Source of the DNA: CAYLZN01 sp964387935 | Lineage (GTDB): Bacteria; Acidobacteriota; Vicinamibacteria; Vicinamibacterales; JAFNAJ01 | Length of the DNA stretch: 38,694 nucleotides | Reading direction: 5' to 3' | Assembly (NCBI GenBank): GCA_964387935.1 | Contig: CAYLZN010000011.1 | Location: forward strand, 1-38,694 | Shown here: in pieces, positions 7,014 through 14,819 of the stretch | Layout of the letters: each line of letters starts with the position of its first letter | How positions within the stretch are numbered: the stretch's first letter is position 1 | The notes under the pieces: model-generated | What the model was told of the DNA's origin: nothing | Databases searched by the model: none | What the model saw: the letters and a program-made list of their open reading frames with translations, nothing else | Translations under genes and position numbers: made by a program

Positions 7014-8405
7014 CTACTTGCCGATGCAGAACCTGGAGAAGATCGCCTCGAGCACGTCGTCGGTCGTGCGCCGACCCGTCACCTCGCCAAGCGCCTCTGA
7101 CGCCTCTCGCAAATCCGCGAGCACGAACTCCTCCGAGGCCCCCGCCACCAGCACCTGCCGGCCCCGCGCGACGGCCTCCCGCACCCGCCCCAGCAATCCG
7201 ATGTGACGCACGTTGGAAATCGTCGGTACGTCCCGCCACGGCTCGGACGCCCCCAACGCCTCCACGAGGCGCCGACACAGTGCGCCGACGCCGGAACCCG
7301 TGAGGGCCGACACCTCCATACCCCGGCTCCGCCACCCCTCCGGGAGCGCGTCGAGGCCCCACGCCGGGCGAAGATCGCCCTTGGTGAGAACCACGAGACT
7401 CGAACCCGCAGACGCGTCGCGCAGCAAGGCCCCGTCCTCGTCGGTCAGTGGCTGGGATCGGTCGATGACGACCAATCGGAGGTCCGCCGCCTCCGCGGCC
7501 CGTCTCGCCCGATCGACGCCTTCCCGCTCCACCAGGTCCCCCGGCTCCCTCACCCCGGCCGTGTCGACCAGCGTCACCGGGATGCCACCAAGATCGCAGC
7601 GCTCGGTGAGCAGATCGCGCGTCGTGCCAGGGACCGACGTCACGATGGCGCGCGCGGTCCCGAGCAGGGCATTGAACAGGGAGGACTTGCCGACGTTCGG
7701 GCGCCCCGAGAGCACCACGACCGCACCGTCCCGCACGAGACGGCCCGCACCCGCCCCGCCCAGCACCTCGTCGATGGCGCGCTCGAGCGCCGCGAGATCC
7801 GCCGCGAGCGCCGTCCGATCCCCGAAGTGATAGCCCTCGTCTGGAAAGTCGAGCGACGCCTCGAGCGTTGTTGTGTGTTTAAACAATATTTGTTCAAACG
7901 TCACAAGCCGGCTGGTGAGGGTCCCCTCGAGCTGGTCGAACGCCAGCCGCGCCTGCGCCGGCGTCACCGCCTCCACGAGGTCCGCCACCGCCTCGGCCTG
8001 CACCAGATCGAGACGGCCCGCCAGGAACGCCCGCAGCGTGAACTCGCCGGGCCGGGCCAGCCGCGCGCCCGCCCGCACCGCCTCCTCGACGATCCGCGCG
8101 AGCACCACCGGGCTCCCGTGCGCGCTCACCTCCACCACGTCCTCGCCGGTGAACGACCGCGGCCCGGGAAAGAAGGTGCAGACCACCTGGTCGAACGCCG
8201 GCCCTGGCCCGCCGGGCGCCGCCTCCACCGTCACCGCCCGGACACGCGCGAACGTCGCGCGCCGCGGTTCGAACGCATCAGGCCCTGGTCGCACCAGGCG
8301 CAGGGCCACCGCGTGGGCGGCGGCGCCGCTGAGTCGCACCACGCCCAGGCCGCCCCGGCCCGGAGGCGTCGCGACGGCCACGATGGTGTCGTCGGTGGAG
8401 AACAT
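7014..8405 (-). CDS. mnmE: tRNA modification GTPase MnmE
   Basis: MnmE is the GTPase partner of MnmG in U34 tRNA modification. The 463-residue product has an N-terminal folate-binding domain (DTIVAVATPPGRGGLGVVRLSG), a helical domain, and an inserted G domain: G1 GRPNVGKSS (234-242), PGTTRD (259-264), G3 DTAG (281-284) and G4 TKGD (341-344). It ends in the catalytic FCIGK motif. Codons for about residues 169-177 are conspicuously AT-rich and form a near-palindrome (7877-7899), unlike the rest of the gene. It starts 37 bp after khpB. Confidence 0.97.
   Translation of the reverse strand: MFSTDDTIVAVATPPGRGGLGVVRLSGAAAHAVALRLVRPGPDAFEPRRATFARVRAVTVEAAPGGPGPAFDQVVCTFFPGPRSFTGEDVVEVSAHGSPVVLARIVEEAVRAGARLARPGEFTLRAFLAGRLDLVQAEAVADLVEAVTPAQARLAFDQLEGTLTSRLVTFEQILFKHTTTLEASLDFPDEGYHFGDRTALAADLAALERAIDEVLGGAGAGRLVRDGAVVVLSGRPNVGKSSLFNALLGTARAIVTSVPGTTRDLLTERCDLGGIPVTLVDTAGVREPGDLVEREGVDRARRAAEAADLRLVVIDRSQPLTDEDGALLRDASAGSSLVVLTKGDLRPAWGLDALPEGWRSRGMEVSALTGSGVGALCRRLVEALGASEPWRDVPTISNVRHIGLLGRVREAVARGRQVLVAGASEEFVLADLREASEALGEVTGRRTTDDVLEAIFSRFCIGK
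7877..7899. other. AT-rich near-palindrome inside mnmE
   Basis: A 23-bp stretch has GTTTAAACAA on the left and TTGTTCAAAC on the right around TAT, with one mismatch between the arms. It encodes about FEQILFKH of MnmE, using AT-ending codons that the gene otherwise avoids. The 10-mer AACAATATTT within it also occurs just upstream of dnaA (11774-11783). Confidence 0.5.
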
Positions 8406-8442
8406 GCGGTGCGCGGTCGCACGCCGGCGCCGGACCGCGGCG

Positions 8443-8907
8443 CTACCGGGATTTGCGCGAGATGATGACCGTCTTCACCGCACCGTCCCCCTGGCTCTCC
8501 GTGCCGAGGTCGGGGTCACTGGCCACCTCCAGGTGGACCAGCCGCCGCGCGTACGAGTTGAGCGGGCCGATCTCCTGGGGCACGCCGGTGCCGCGGACCT
8601 TGTCCATGAGGAACCGGGTCATCTGCTGGAGTTCCCGGTCCTTCGCTTTCCGGAACCCCTCGCAGTCCACGACCAGCCGGTGGTGCTCGGGCAGCGTGTC
8701 CCGGAACACGGCGTTGACGATGTGCTGCAGGGCGTCGAGGGCGTCGCCCTTGCGGCGAAGCAGCGGCTCGGCGTCCGCGCCCGACAGGTCCACGCGCAGG
8801 CCGTCGGACATGGGCTCGACCGCCACATCGAGGTCCAGTCCCATGCGCTCGACGAGGTTCGACACCAGGGTGGCCACGCGGGTTTCGAGGGTGGAGGGCT
8901 CCGTCAT
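8443..8907 (-). CDS. khpB: KH-R3H RNA-binding protein KhpB (Jag)
   Basis: This is a small RNA-binding protein of the Jag/SpoIIIJ-associated family, normally encoded beside yidC. The ATG at 8907 overlaps the yidC stop (ATGA), which favours it over a start 123 bp upstream inside yidC. The 154-residue product has a KH-like segment with the loop RRKGDALDALQHIVN, then an R3H domain in which FRKAKDRELQQMTRFL leads to PLNSYARRLVHL and GAVKTVIISRK. The N-terminal Jag_N domain of Firmicutes proteins is absent. It lies in the yidC-khpB-mnmE order typical of origin regions. Confidence 0.92.
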   Translation of the reverse strand: MTEPSTLETRVATLVSNLVERMGLDLDVAVEPMSDGLRVDLSGADAEPLLRRKGDALDALQHIVNAVFRDTLPEHHRLVVDCEGFRKAKDRELQQMTRFLMDKVRGTGVPQEIGPLNSYARRLVHLEVASDPDLGTESQGDGAVKTVIISRKSR

Positions 8908-10634
8908 GACGTCTTCTGCCGCGGGGAGGGGACCTTCGGGGGTCCGATCAGGTAGTTGGTCGCGTACTGCTGGCCGATCGCCCACAGATTGCTCACCAGC
9001 CAGTAGAGCACCAGGCCGCTTGGCGCCCACAGGAACATGAAGGTGAACATGATGGGCATGAACATCATCACCCGCTGCTGCACCGGGTCTGCCGTGCTCG
9101 GCGTCATCTTCTGCTGCCAGAACATCGTCGCGCCCATGAGCAGCGGCGTCACGTAGAACGCATCGTGCTGGGAGAGGTCCTGGATCCAGCCGATGAACGG
9201 CGCCCCGCGCAGTTCGATCGCCTGCGACAGCATCGCGTAGAACGCAAACAGCACCGGCATGGTCAGCAGCAGCGGCACGCAGCCGCTGGCGGGGTTGACG
9301 CCCTTCTCGCGGTAGAGATTCATCATCTCCGCGTTCATCTTCTGCCGCGCCGGGTCGGTCGCCTTCAGGTTCGCGTAGCGGTCCTGGATGGCCTTCACCT
9401 GCGGCTGGAGCTCCTGCATCTTGCGCATCGAGACGACGCTCCGATGGCGCAGGGGGGCGATCGCGGCGTTGATGAGCAGCGTCAGCACGATGATCGACCA
9501 GCCGTAGTTGCCCACGAACTGGTTGATCCAGTTGAGCGCGCGCAGCAGCGGCACCACGAGCCAGGAGAACATGCCGAAGTTGATCGTCCGCACCAGCTCG
9601 GGGTCGGTCGCCTGGAGCACGTCGAACTCCTTGGGCCCCAGGAAGACCGGCACCTCGCGCAGGCCGCCGTCGACGGTGGCGCGGAAGCTGATGAGCGCCC
9701 GGGGCCCGGCCGACGTCGGCAGGGTGACCGGCTCGTAGGTGACCTGCGCCTGGCGCTGGCCCGGCAGGAGCACCCCGATGAAGTAGTGGTCGTCCACGCC
9801 GACGCTCGTGAACACGCCGCCATGCACGGGCGACGTGGCGAGCGTGGCGGCCGGCAGGCGTGTGACGTCGGCGCCCCGCTGCAGGATGCCTTCGGGCAAC
9901 TGGTAGTAGCTCGGCGACAGGAAGGAGCTCGAGCCGGTGGCACGCGCCGTGTCGCCGAGCCCGGGGCCCAGCGTCAGCGCGACCGGGACATCCGCGCCGT
10001 TCTGCTGGACCTGAGCGGAGAAATTCACGACGAACGGCTGGCGGTCTGGCGCGAATTCGAAGACCTTGCGCGCCGAGAGACCCGCGGCGTCCTCGTATTC
10101 GAACACGAGTTCTGCCGGCCCGTCACCAACATCGAGGCGGGTGGTGCTCGGCCGGAACAGCGCCTGCCTGAGGCGGTCGGTCACGGCGGGTTGCTCGCTG
10201 ACCAGCACGAACGCGCCCGCGGCGCCCGGGGGCAGTCCGGCCGGCAGGATGTCGATCGGCTGGTGGCGCTCGTCTCTATACCCTTTGAGCTGCCAGCTTC
10301 GGAGTTCCGCCCCGCGGGTGCTGAACACGGCGCGAATGGCGCCGCTCTCGACCACGACCTCGCGCTCCTCGGTGTCGCCGACCACGGTGGCCGACGCGGG
10401 TGCCGAGTCCTGGGGCGCCGCGGGGGAGGCCATCGTCGCGCCGCCCGGGCTCGGGGCTGCCGGCGAGCCGGCCGAGGGGGAGGCCGTCGCCGACGCGGAG
10501 CTGTCCGCGGGCGCACCCGTCGCGGCCGGCGCAGCGGCGGGCGGCCGGCGCGGCACGGGCTTCACGAAGAGCGTCTGGTAGACGATCAGGACGACGAAGG
10601 AAAGGGTAACGGCGAGGAGGACGCGCTTTTCCAT
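8904..10634 (-). CDS. yidC: membrane protein insertase YidC
   Basis: YidC inserts and folds inner-membrane proteins, alone or with Sec; ATP synthase subunit c is a classic client. The 576-residue product has an N-terminal anchor (about 5-24, LLAVTLSFVVLIVYQTLFV), a low-complexity Ala/Pro/Ser linker (about 30-80), the periplasmic P1 beta domain (about 90-340), and the conserved insertase core with NYGWSIIVLTLLINAAIAPLR, a cytoplasmic MRKMQELQPQVKAIQ loop and the last helices VLYWLVSNLWAIGQQ. This is the long Gram-negative type. It starts 9 bp after yidD and overlaps khpB by 4 bp. Confidence 0.97.
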   Translation of the reverse strand: MEKRVLLAVTLSFVVLIVYQTLFVKPVPRRPPAAAPAATGAPADSSASATASPSAGSPAAPSPGGATMASPAAPQDSAPASATVVGDTEEREVVVESGAIRAVFSTRGAELRSWQLKGYRDERHQPIDILPAGLPPGAAGAFVLVSEQPAVTDRLRQALFRPSTTRLDVGDGPAELVFEYEDAAGLSARKVFEFAPDRQPFVVNFSAQVQQNGADVPVALTLGPGLGDTARATGSSSFLSPSYYQLPEGILQRGADVTRLPAATLATSPVHGGVFTSVGVDDHYFIGVLLPGQRQAQVTYEPVTLPTSAGPRALISFRATVDGGLREVPVFLGPKEFDVLQATDPELVRTINFGMFSWLVVPLLRALNWINQFVGNYGWSIIVLTLLINAAIAPLRHRSVVSMRKMQELQPQVKAIQDRYANLKATDPARQKMNAEMMNLYREKGVNPASGCVPLLLTMPVLFAFYAMLSQAIELRGAPFIGWIQDLSQHDAFYVTPLLMGATMFWQQKMTPSTADPVQQRVMMFMPIMFTFMFLWAPSGLVLYWLVSNLWAIGQQYATNYLIGPPKVPSPRQKTS

Positions 10635-10643
10635 GCTCGGGCT

Positions 10644-10958
10644 CTACGGTCGGCTCGACAGGGTCCGGCGTGGAGCGGCGCTCGCCGGCGGCACCGGGTC
10701 GTATCCCCAGGCCCCGAGAGGATGGCAACGGGCCAGTCGGCGCAGGGTGAGCCAGGCGCCCCGGAGGAATCCGTGCTGTTCCAGGGCGTCGGCCGCATAC
10801 TGCGAGCACGACGGCGAAAACCGGCAGGTGCCCCCGATGAGGGGCGAGAGGATGACTCGATAGCCCATCAACCCGACCAGGGCCAGGCGCACCGGGATCG
10901 TCCGGAGACTACCGGCTGCGTCGGCTCGTGGCCCGTCGTTGGCGTCCAAGCAGGGCAC
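10644..10958 (-). CDS. yidD: membrane protein insertion efficiency factor YidD
   Basis: YidD is a small membrane-associated protein that helps YidC-dependent insertion. The product (104 residues from the GTG at 10958) shows the family core: YRVILSPLIG, then CRFSPSCSQYAADAL and RLARCHPLGAWGYDPVPP, with the three conserved cysteines. The GTG has GGGAGGAG 4 bases upstream but overlaps the end of rnpA by 50 bp. A second GTG at 10892, 16 bp after the rnpA stop, would give an 82-residue protein closer to the family start. It is followed by yidC after 9 bp. Confidence 0.9.
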   Translation of the reverse strand: MPCLDANDGPRADAAGSLRTIPVRLALVGLMGYRVILSPLIGGTCRFSPSCSQYAADALEQHGFLRGAWLTLRRLARCHPLGAWGYDPVPPASAAPRRTLSSRP

Positions 10959-11265
10959 AGAACTCCTCCCGGAGGTCGGACCACGGCGCCGCGATCAACT
11001 CGCGTCTGGCCACCACCACCATGTCGAGCCCGGCCGGCATGGACGTGGTCCGGAAGATCTCCCGGGTGCGGCGCTTCGCCCGGTTCCGGATGGTGGCACC
11101 ACCAATTTTCTTCGTCGCGGCAATCCCGAGCCGGCTGAACTCGAGCGTGTTGGGGAAGACGAACAGTGTCATGAAGCGGCCATGCGCCTTCGTGCCCCGT
11201 TCGTAGACACGCTGGAAATCGGCCCGGCGGCCGAGGCGCCTTGCCTTGGGGAACGTCAGGGGCAT
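10909..11265 (-). CDS. rnpA: ribonuclease P protein component RnpA
   Basis: RnpA assists the catalytic RNase P RNA in removing 5' leaders from tRNA precursors. The product has FPKARRLGRRADFQRVYERG near the start and the RNA-binding RNR signature RNRAKRRTREIFR (about 60-72). From the ATG at 11265 it is 118 residues; that ATG has AGGA 8 bases upstream, while an in-frame ATG at 11286 adds seven residues and has a weaker site. It follows rpmH and overlaps yidD, the usual rpmH-rnpA-yidD-yidC operon. Confidence 0.94.
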   Translation of the reverse strand: MPLTFPKARRLGRRADFQRVYERGTKAHGRFMTLFVFPNTLEFSRLGIAATKKIGGATIRNRAKRRTREIFRTTSMPAGLDMVVVARRELIAAPWSDLREEFCALLGRQRRATSRRSR

Positions 11266-11306
11266 GGCGCCGGTCCTGAGGGGCATCGCCCCGCGAACGT
11301 CCAGCG

Positions 11307-11453
11307 TCAGCCCTCGGACGAGACCGTGAGGCGTTTCCGGCCCTTGGCGCGCCGCCGTTTCAGGACCAGCCGGCCGTTCTTTGTGCTCATTCTCACGAGA
11401 AACCCGTGCGCCTTGGCGCGGCGCCGGCGGTTGGGTTGGAAGGTGCGCTTCAT
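11307..11453 (-). CDS. rpmH: 50S ribosomal protein L34
   Basis: Translating from the ATG at 11453 gives 48 residues beginning MKRTFQPNRRRRAKAHGFLV and ending RKRLTVSSEG. This is the invariant L34 pattern (KRT[FY]QPNxRRRxxxHGF...R...GR.VLxxRRxKGRxxL). L34 is a small, very basic protein of the large ribosomal subunit. It is the first gene of the minus-strand origin operon, divergent from dnaA, with a good promoter at 11505-11533 and a leader of about 45 nt. Confidence 0.97.
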   Translation of the reverse strand: MKRTFQPNRRRRAKAHGFLVRMSTKNGRLVLKRRRAKGRKRLTVSSEG

Positions 11454-11504
11454 GAATGCTATCCCCTGTTCCTGCCTGAAGGGCCGCGGAAACCAGAACC
11501 TCTC

Positions 11505-11533
11505 ATCCTAGTGCTGCTCCCGAGGGCTGTCAA
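11505..11533 (-). promoter_or_regulatory. sigma70-type promoter of the rpmH operon
   Basis: On the minus strand a perfect TTGACA (11533-11528), a 17-bp spacer and TAGGAT (11510-11505) point toward rpmH. The expected start at about 11498 leaves a leader of about 45 nt. This is the best promoter match in the window. Confidence 0.7.
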
Positions 11534-11613
11534 CCAGGGGCTCTTCCAGCACGTCGCGGCCGGGTGTGCTAGATTTCGCAGCCTTCGCCCGCTCGAGGGG
11601 CAGCCGACCGGAG

Positions 11614-11645
11614 TTTTCCACACCTGTGGAAAAGTTTGTGGAAAA
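11614..11645. promoter_or_regulatory. cluster of three DnaA boxes
   Basis: TTTTCCACA lies at 11614-11622 (plus) and TGTGGAAAA at 11625-11633 and 11637-11645 (minus orientation). Each has one change from TTATCCACA. The first two form an inverted pair 2 bp apart, and the third is a direct repeat of the second at 12-bp spacing. Confidence 0.85.
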
Positions 11646-11796
11646 TCGCAGGCTTTTGGCCAGATCGACGGCAGGGGAGGCGGCTGACGCGGTGTTTTGG
11701 CGTCAGATCCGGTGGTCGAGAGCCGGCGGCTGTTGCGCGAGCGGGGCGAGTTTTGAGCCTTAAGTTGTTATTCAACAATATTTTACGAGCACGCAC

Positions 11797-13128
11797 GTGA
11801 CCCCGAGCGTCTGGGACCAGGTTCTCTCGCGTGTCGAAACCAAGGTCAACAAACACAGCTACTACACCTGGTTCAAGCCGACGTCGTTCCTGCGCGACGA
11901 GGGGGCCACGGTGGTCGTCCGGGTGCCGAACCCCCACTTCAGCGACTGGCTGACGAGGCACTACGGCGGCATCCTAGCCGAGGCGTTCGCGGAGATCGGC
12001 CGGCCGGAGGCCTCGGTCTCGTTCATGACGGTCGAGATGCCGGAACTCAGTCCCGCCGAGGAAATGCACGCCACCTCGCTGCCCCCTGAGGAACTGGATG
12101 CCGCGCCACCCGTGAGCGGCCTCAACCCCCGGTACACCTTCGAGAGCTTCGTGGTCGGCGCCTCGAACCAGTTCGCCCACGCCGCGTGCCGGGCCGTCGC
12201 CGAGTCGCCGTCACGCTCGTACAACCCCCTCTTCATCTACGGGGGGGTCGGCCTCGGCAAGACACACCTGATGCACGCCATCGGCCAGTATGTGTTGAAA
12301 CAGACACCCGGCCTGCGCCTCACCTACATCTCGTCCGAGCGATTCATGAACGAGATGATCAACGCGCTGCGCTACGAGCGCATTCTCGAGTTCCGGGAGC
12401 GCTACCGCAGCATCGACATCCTGCTCGTCGACGACATCCAGTTCCTGGCCGGCAAGGAGGCGACACAGACCGAGTTCTTCCACACGTTCAACGCGCTGTA
12501 CGACTCGTCCAAGCAGATCGTCGTCAGCAGCGACTGCCCGCCGCACGAGATCCCCCAGCTCGAGGATCGCCTCCGTTCGCGGTTCGAGTGGGGTCTCATC
12601 GCCGACATCCAGCCGCCGGATCTCGAAACGAAAGTGGCCATTCTCAAGAAGAAGGCCGAGGCGGAGGCCGTGCCGCTCCCGGACAACGTGGCCATCTACA
12701 TTGCGGGGAAGATCAAATCGAACATCCGGGAACTCGAAGGGTCCCTGATCCGCCTCGTGGCCTACGCGTCGCTGAAGCGTGTCGAGATCTCGCTGTCGCT
12801 CGCGCAGGACGTGCTCCGCGACATCCTGAACACGGAGGAGCGTGCGGTCACCATCGAGGGCCTCCAGAAGTTCGTCGCCGACCACTACCAGCTCAAGGTG
12901 AGCGAACTCAAGTCGCGCAACAACTCCAAGTCGGTGGCCACGCCACGGCAGATCGCGATGTACCTCTGCAAGGCGCTGACGAACGCCTCCCTCCCCGAGA
13001 TCGGGCGCGCCTTCGGCGGCAAGCACCACTCGACCGTCATCCATTCGATCCGGAAGATCGAAGCCCTCCGCAAGAGGGACGGCGATTTCAACAACGTCAT
13101 CAACAACATGCTGAGCAACTTCCGCTAG
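11797..13128 (+). CDS. dnaA: chromosomal replication initiator protein DnaA
   Basis: DnaA is the AAA+ ATPase that binds DnaA boxes and opens oriC. The 443-residue product has domain I (about 1-80, VWDQVLSRVETKVNKHSYYTWF), a short linker, Walker A GGVGLGKTH (149-157), Walker B ILLVDDIQF (208-216), the sensor region around RLRSRFEWGL and the DNA-binding domain IV with the signature GGKHHSTVIHSIRKIE near the end. The start is a GTG at 11797; no strong Shine-Dalgarno is visible. A 158-bp palindromic element begins immediately after the stop codon. Confidence 0.98.
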   Translation: MTPSVWDQVLSRVETKVNKHSYYTWFKPTSFLRDEGATVVVRVPNPHFSDWLTRHYGGILAEAFAEIGRPEASVSFMTVEMPELSPAEEMHATSLPPEELDAAPPVSGLNPRYTFESFVVGASNQFAHAACRAVAESPSRSYNPLFIYGGVGLGKTHLMHAIGQYVLKQTPGLRLTYISSERFMNEMINALRYERILEFRERYRSIDILLVDDIQFLAGKEATQTEFFHTFNALYDSSKQIVVSSDCPPHEIPQLEDRLRSRFEWGLIADIQPPDLETKVAILKKKAEAEAVPLPDNVAIYIAGKIKSNIRELEGSLIRLVAYASLKRVEISLSLAQDVLRDILNTEERAVTIEGLQKFVADHYQLKVSELKSRNNSKSVATPRQIAMYLCKALTNASLPEIGRAFGGKHHSTVIHSIRKIEALRKRDGDFNNVINNMLSNFR

Positions 13129-13286
13129 GCCCCTGGAACCGTGAGGCCTGGTAGAAGTCCCGGAGCGCGGCGCCCGACTGGCAAGGCGTGACGAGCGAGA
13201 ATGCCGGGAGTATTTGGGGGAGGAGCAACACCGCCAGGCGGGATACCCCGCCCGGGAATCCTGCCAGGATTCACGGTTCCAGGGGC
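13129..13286. mobile_element. candidate MITE-like palindromic element between dnaA and dnaN
   Basis: CCCCTGGAACCGTGA (13130-13144) and its exact reverse complement (13271-13285) bound a segment of about 156 bp that starts next to the dnaA stop codon. Inside are further hairpins: GGCGGG/CCCGCC (13237-13252) and a perfect 17-bp palindrome GAATCCTGCCAGGATTC (13256-13272). It has no gene. I could not confirm a target-site duplication (TAGG occurs on both sides but not symmetrically). It may be a dispersed structured repeat. Confidence 0.5.
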
Positions 13287-13323
13287 GTAGGCCCGCCCGG
13301 CCTCTCCGACCACCGCGGCGCCG

Positions 13324-13332
13324 TTTTCCACA
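13324..13332 (+). promoter_or_regulatory. DnaA box in dnaA-dnaN gap
   Basis: TTTTCCACA is identical to the boxes upstream of dnaA. A weaker inverted match, TGTGGACG, follows at 13340-13347. Confidence 0.65.
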
Positions 13333-13471
13333 ACGGGCCTGTGGACGCCTGTTGAAGCGGCCCTGCCGAGGGGACAGACGAGCCGGCGCCTCCACCGATC
13401 GCCGCGGACATCCTCACAGGAAGTCCGTCGCTAAGCTGCTGATAGCCGAAGGTTTAGACAGGCTTTCCACT

Positions 13472-13500
13472 TTTCAACAGCGCTTCTTTCTTGGTATACT
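13472..13500 (+). promoter_or_regulatory. candidate dnaN promoter
   Basis: TTTCAA (13472-13477), a 17-bp spacer and TATACT (13495-13500) lie in a T-rich patch 79 bp before the dnaN ATG. The -10 is a good match; the -35 is weak. Confidence 0.4.
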
Positions 13501-13579
13501 TCTTTGTTCTTGTCCGTGGCTTCAAAAGAACAAGATCGGTCCCGCTCGCGTTCTGTCACGTCCCGAGGTCATCACGCGC

Positions 13580-14713
13580 ATGGAACTCGTCATTCGCAAG
13601 GCCGACCTGCTCCGAGAACTCCAGTTGCTCCAGGGCATCGTCGAGCGCAAGAGCACGATTCCGATCCTTGCGAACATCCTGGTCGAGGCCGGGGGAGAGG
13701 GTGTGCAGCTCCTGGCCACCGATCTGGACGTCGGGCTGCGGAGCCGGTGCGAGGCGTCGGTCAGCAAGACCGGCACGATGACGCTGCCCGCGCGGAAGCT
13801 GTTCGAGATCGTGAAGGCGCTGCCGGAGACCGACGTCCGCATCGAGCAGGACAAGGCGGGCGTGAAGGTGGCCGCGGATCGCTTCGAGTCGCGGATGTCC
13901 ACGCTGCCGCCGGATGAGTTTCCGAACATCCCGGGCGCGGTGCCGGGCGGCACGCAGGAAGTGCTTCCCGTCGACGCGTTACGGCAGATGGTGAGCAAGA
14001 CGCAGTTTGCCATCACCGGGGAGGACACGCGGTATTTCCTGAACGGCGGCCTGCTCGTGCTGAAGAGCGATGGCATGAACCTCGTGGCCACCGATGGCCA
14101 TCGTCTGGCGCTCGTGAGCGTGGCTCGCCCTGCTGACACCGAGCGTCCGGCTGCGAAAGGCGAGGCGGCGGAGGAGATCCGGATCATCCTGCCGAAGAAG
14201 ACGCTGCAGGAACTGGGGCGGCTGATCGCCGAGTCGCAGGAGCCGGTGACGCTCACGCGAAGCGAGAATCACCTGTTCTTCGAAGCAGGCCGGCGCGTGC
14301 TCATTTCGCGGGTCATCGACGGGCAGTTCCCCGCCTACGACCGCGTCATTCCGCGCACCAACGACAAGCGGATCGAGTTCGATCGGGATCGCCTGTCGAG
14401 TGCCGTCAGGCGCGTGGCCATTCTGTCGAACGAGCGATCGCGCGCGGTGCGATTCCAGATGGCACCCGGGCAGGTGGAGGTCACCTCGAGCAGCCAGGAG
14501 TTCGGCGACGCGCGCGAGGTGCTGATGGTCGAGTACGACGGCCCCGCCCTCCAGATCTGCTTCAACGCGGGGTACGTGCTGGACTTCCTGGGCGTGGTCG
14601 AGACGGAGAAGGTGGCCCTCGAATTCAAGGACGATGTCAGCCAGGCCCTGATGCGGCCCATTGGTGCCGAGGGGTACGACTACCTCTACGTGATCATGCC
14701 GATGCGGCTCTAG
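13580..14713 (+). CDS. dnaN: DNA polymerase III beta sliding clamp
   Basis: The beta clamp encircles DNA and tethers DNA polymerase III and other proteins. The ATG at 13580 begins MELVIRKADLLRELQLLQGI, the normal start of the family, although the frame stays open another 122 codons upstream without similarity. The product is 377 residues (E. coli 366) with three repeated clamp folds: KSTIPILANILVEA near the start, ATDLDVGLR, TRYFLNGGLL and ATDGHRLAL in the middle, and the conserved C-terminal YVIMPMRL that lines the partner-binding pocket. gyrB follows after 106 bp; recF, usually here, is absent. Confidence 0.97.
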   Translation: MELVIRKADLLRELQLLQGIVERKSTIPILANILVEAGGEGVQLLATDLDVGLRSRCEASVSKTGTMTLPARKLFEIVKALPETDVRIEQDKAGVKVAADRFESRMSTLPPDEFPNIPGAVPGGTQEVLPVDALRQMVSKTQFAITGEDTRYFLNGGLLVLKSDGMNLVATDGHRLALVSVARPADTERPAAKGEAAEEIRIILPKKTLQELGRLIAESQEPVTLTRSENHLFFEAGRRVLISRVIDGQFPAYDRVIPRTNDKRIEFDRDRLSSAVRRVAILSNERSRAVRFQMAPGQVEVTSSSQEFGDAREVLMVEYDGPALQICFNAGYVLDFLGVVETEKVALEFKDDVSQALMRPIGAEGYDYLYVIMPMRL

Positions 14714-14819
14714 GCGCTCTTCCCTCGACACGACCGGAAGACGCTCGTTCCGCGCCCGGGCCGCCTCGCGTCTGCCAGCGCGGGCGGGCGTGTTGCGCAT
14801 GACGGGATTGTGAAACACC

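Larger units (their letters stand above)
11454..11796. other. oriC: candidate oriC (rpmH-dnaA divergent region)
   Basis: This 343-bp non-coding gap between divergent rpmH and dnaA contains a minus-strand promoter, three DnaA boxes (11614-11645), and an AT-rich stretch (11759-11785) before the dnaA start that could serve as an unwinding element. Genes on both sides point away from it for about 9 kb on each side. The dnaA-dnaN gap also carries one clear DnaA box, so a bipartite origin is possible. Confidence 0.75.
13129..13579. other. dnaA-dnaN intergenic region
   Basis: This 451-bp gap contains the palindromic element (13129-13286), a DnaA box (13324-13332) and a T-rich stretch with a candidate dnaN promoter (13472-13500). 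Frames through it are in phase with dnaN upstream of its ATG but carry no family similarity. Confidence 0.7.

Noticed and set aside
5103..7100. A 665-codon plus-strand open frame opposite mnmG
   Set aside because: It is antisense to a full-length, fully motif-bearing mnmG. Such long mirror frames are expected in high-GC DNA, and the translation (Pro/Arg/His-rich) has no domain.
13214..13579. N-terminal extension of DnaN by 122 residues
   Set aside because: The in-frame upstream part overlaps the palindromic element, a DnaA box and a promoter, and the family starts at the ATG at 13580.
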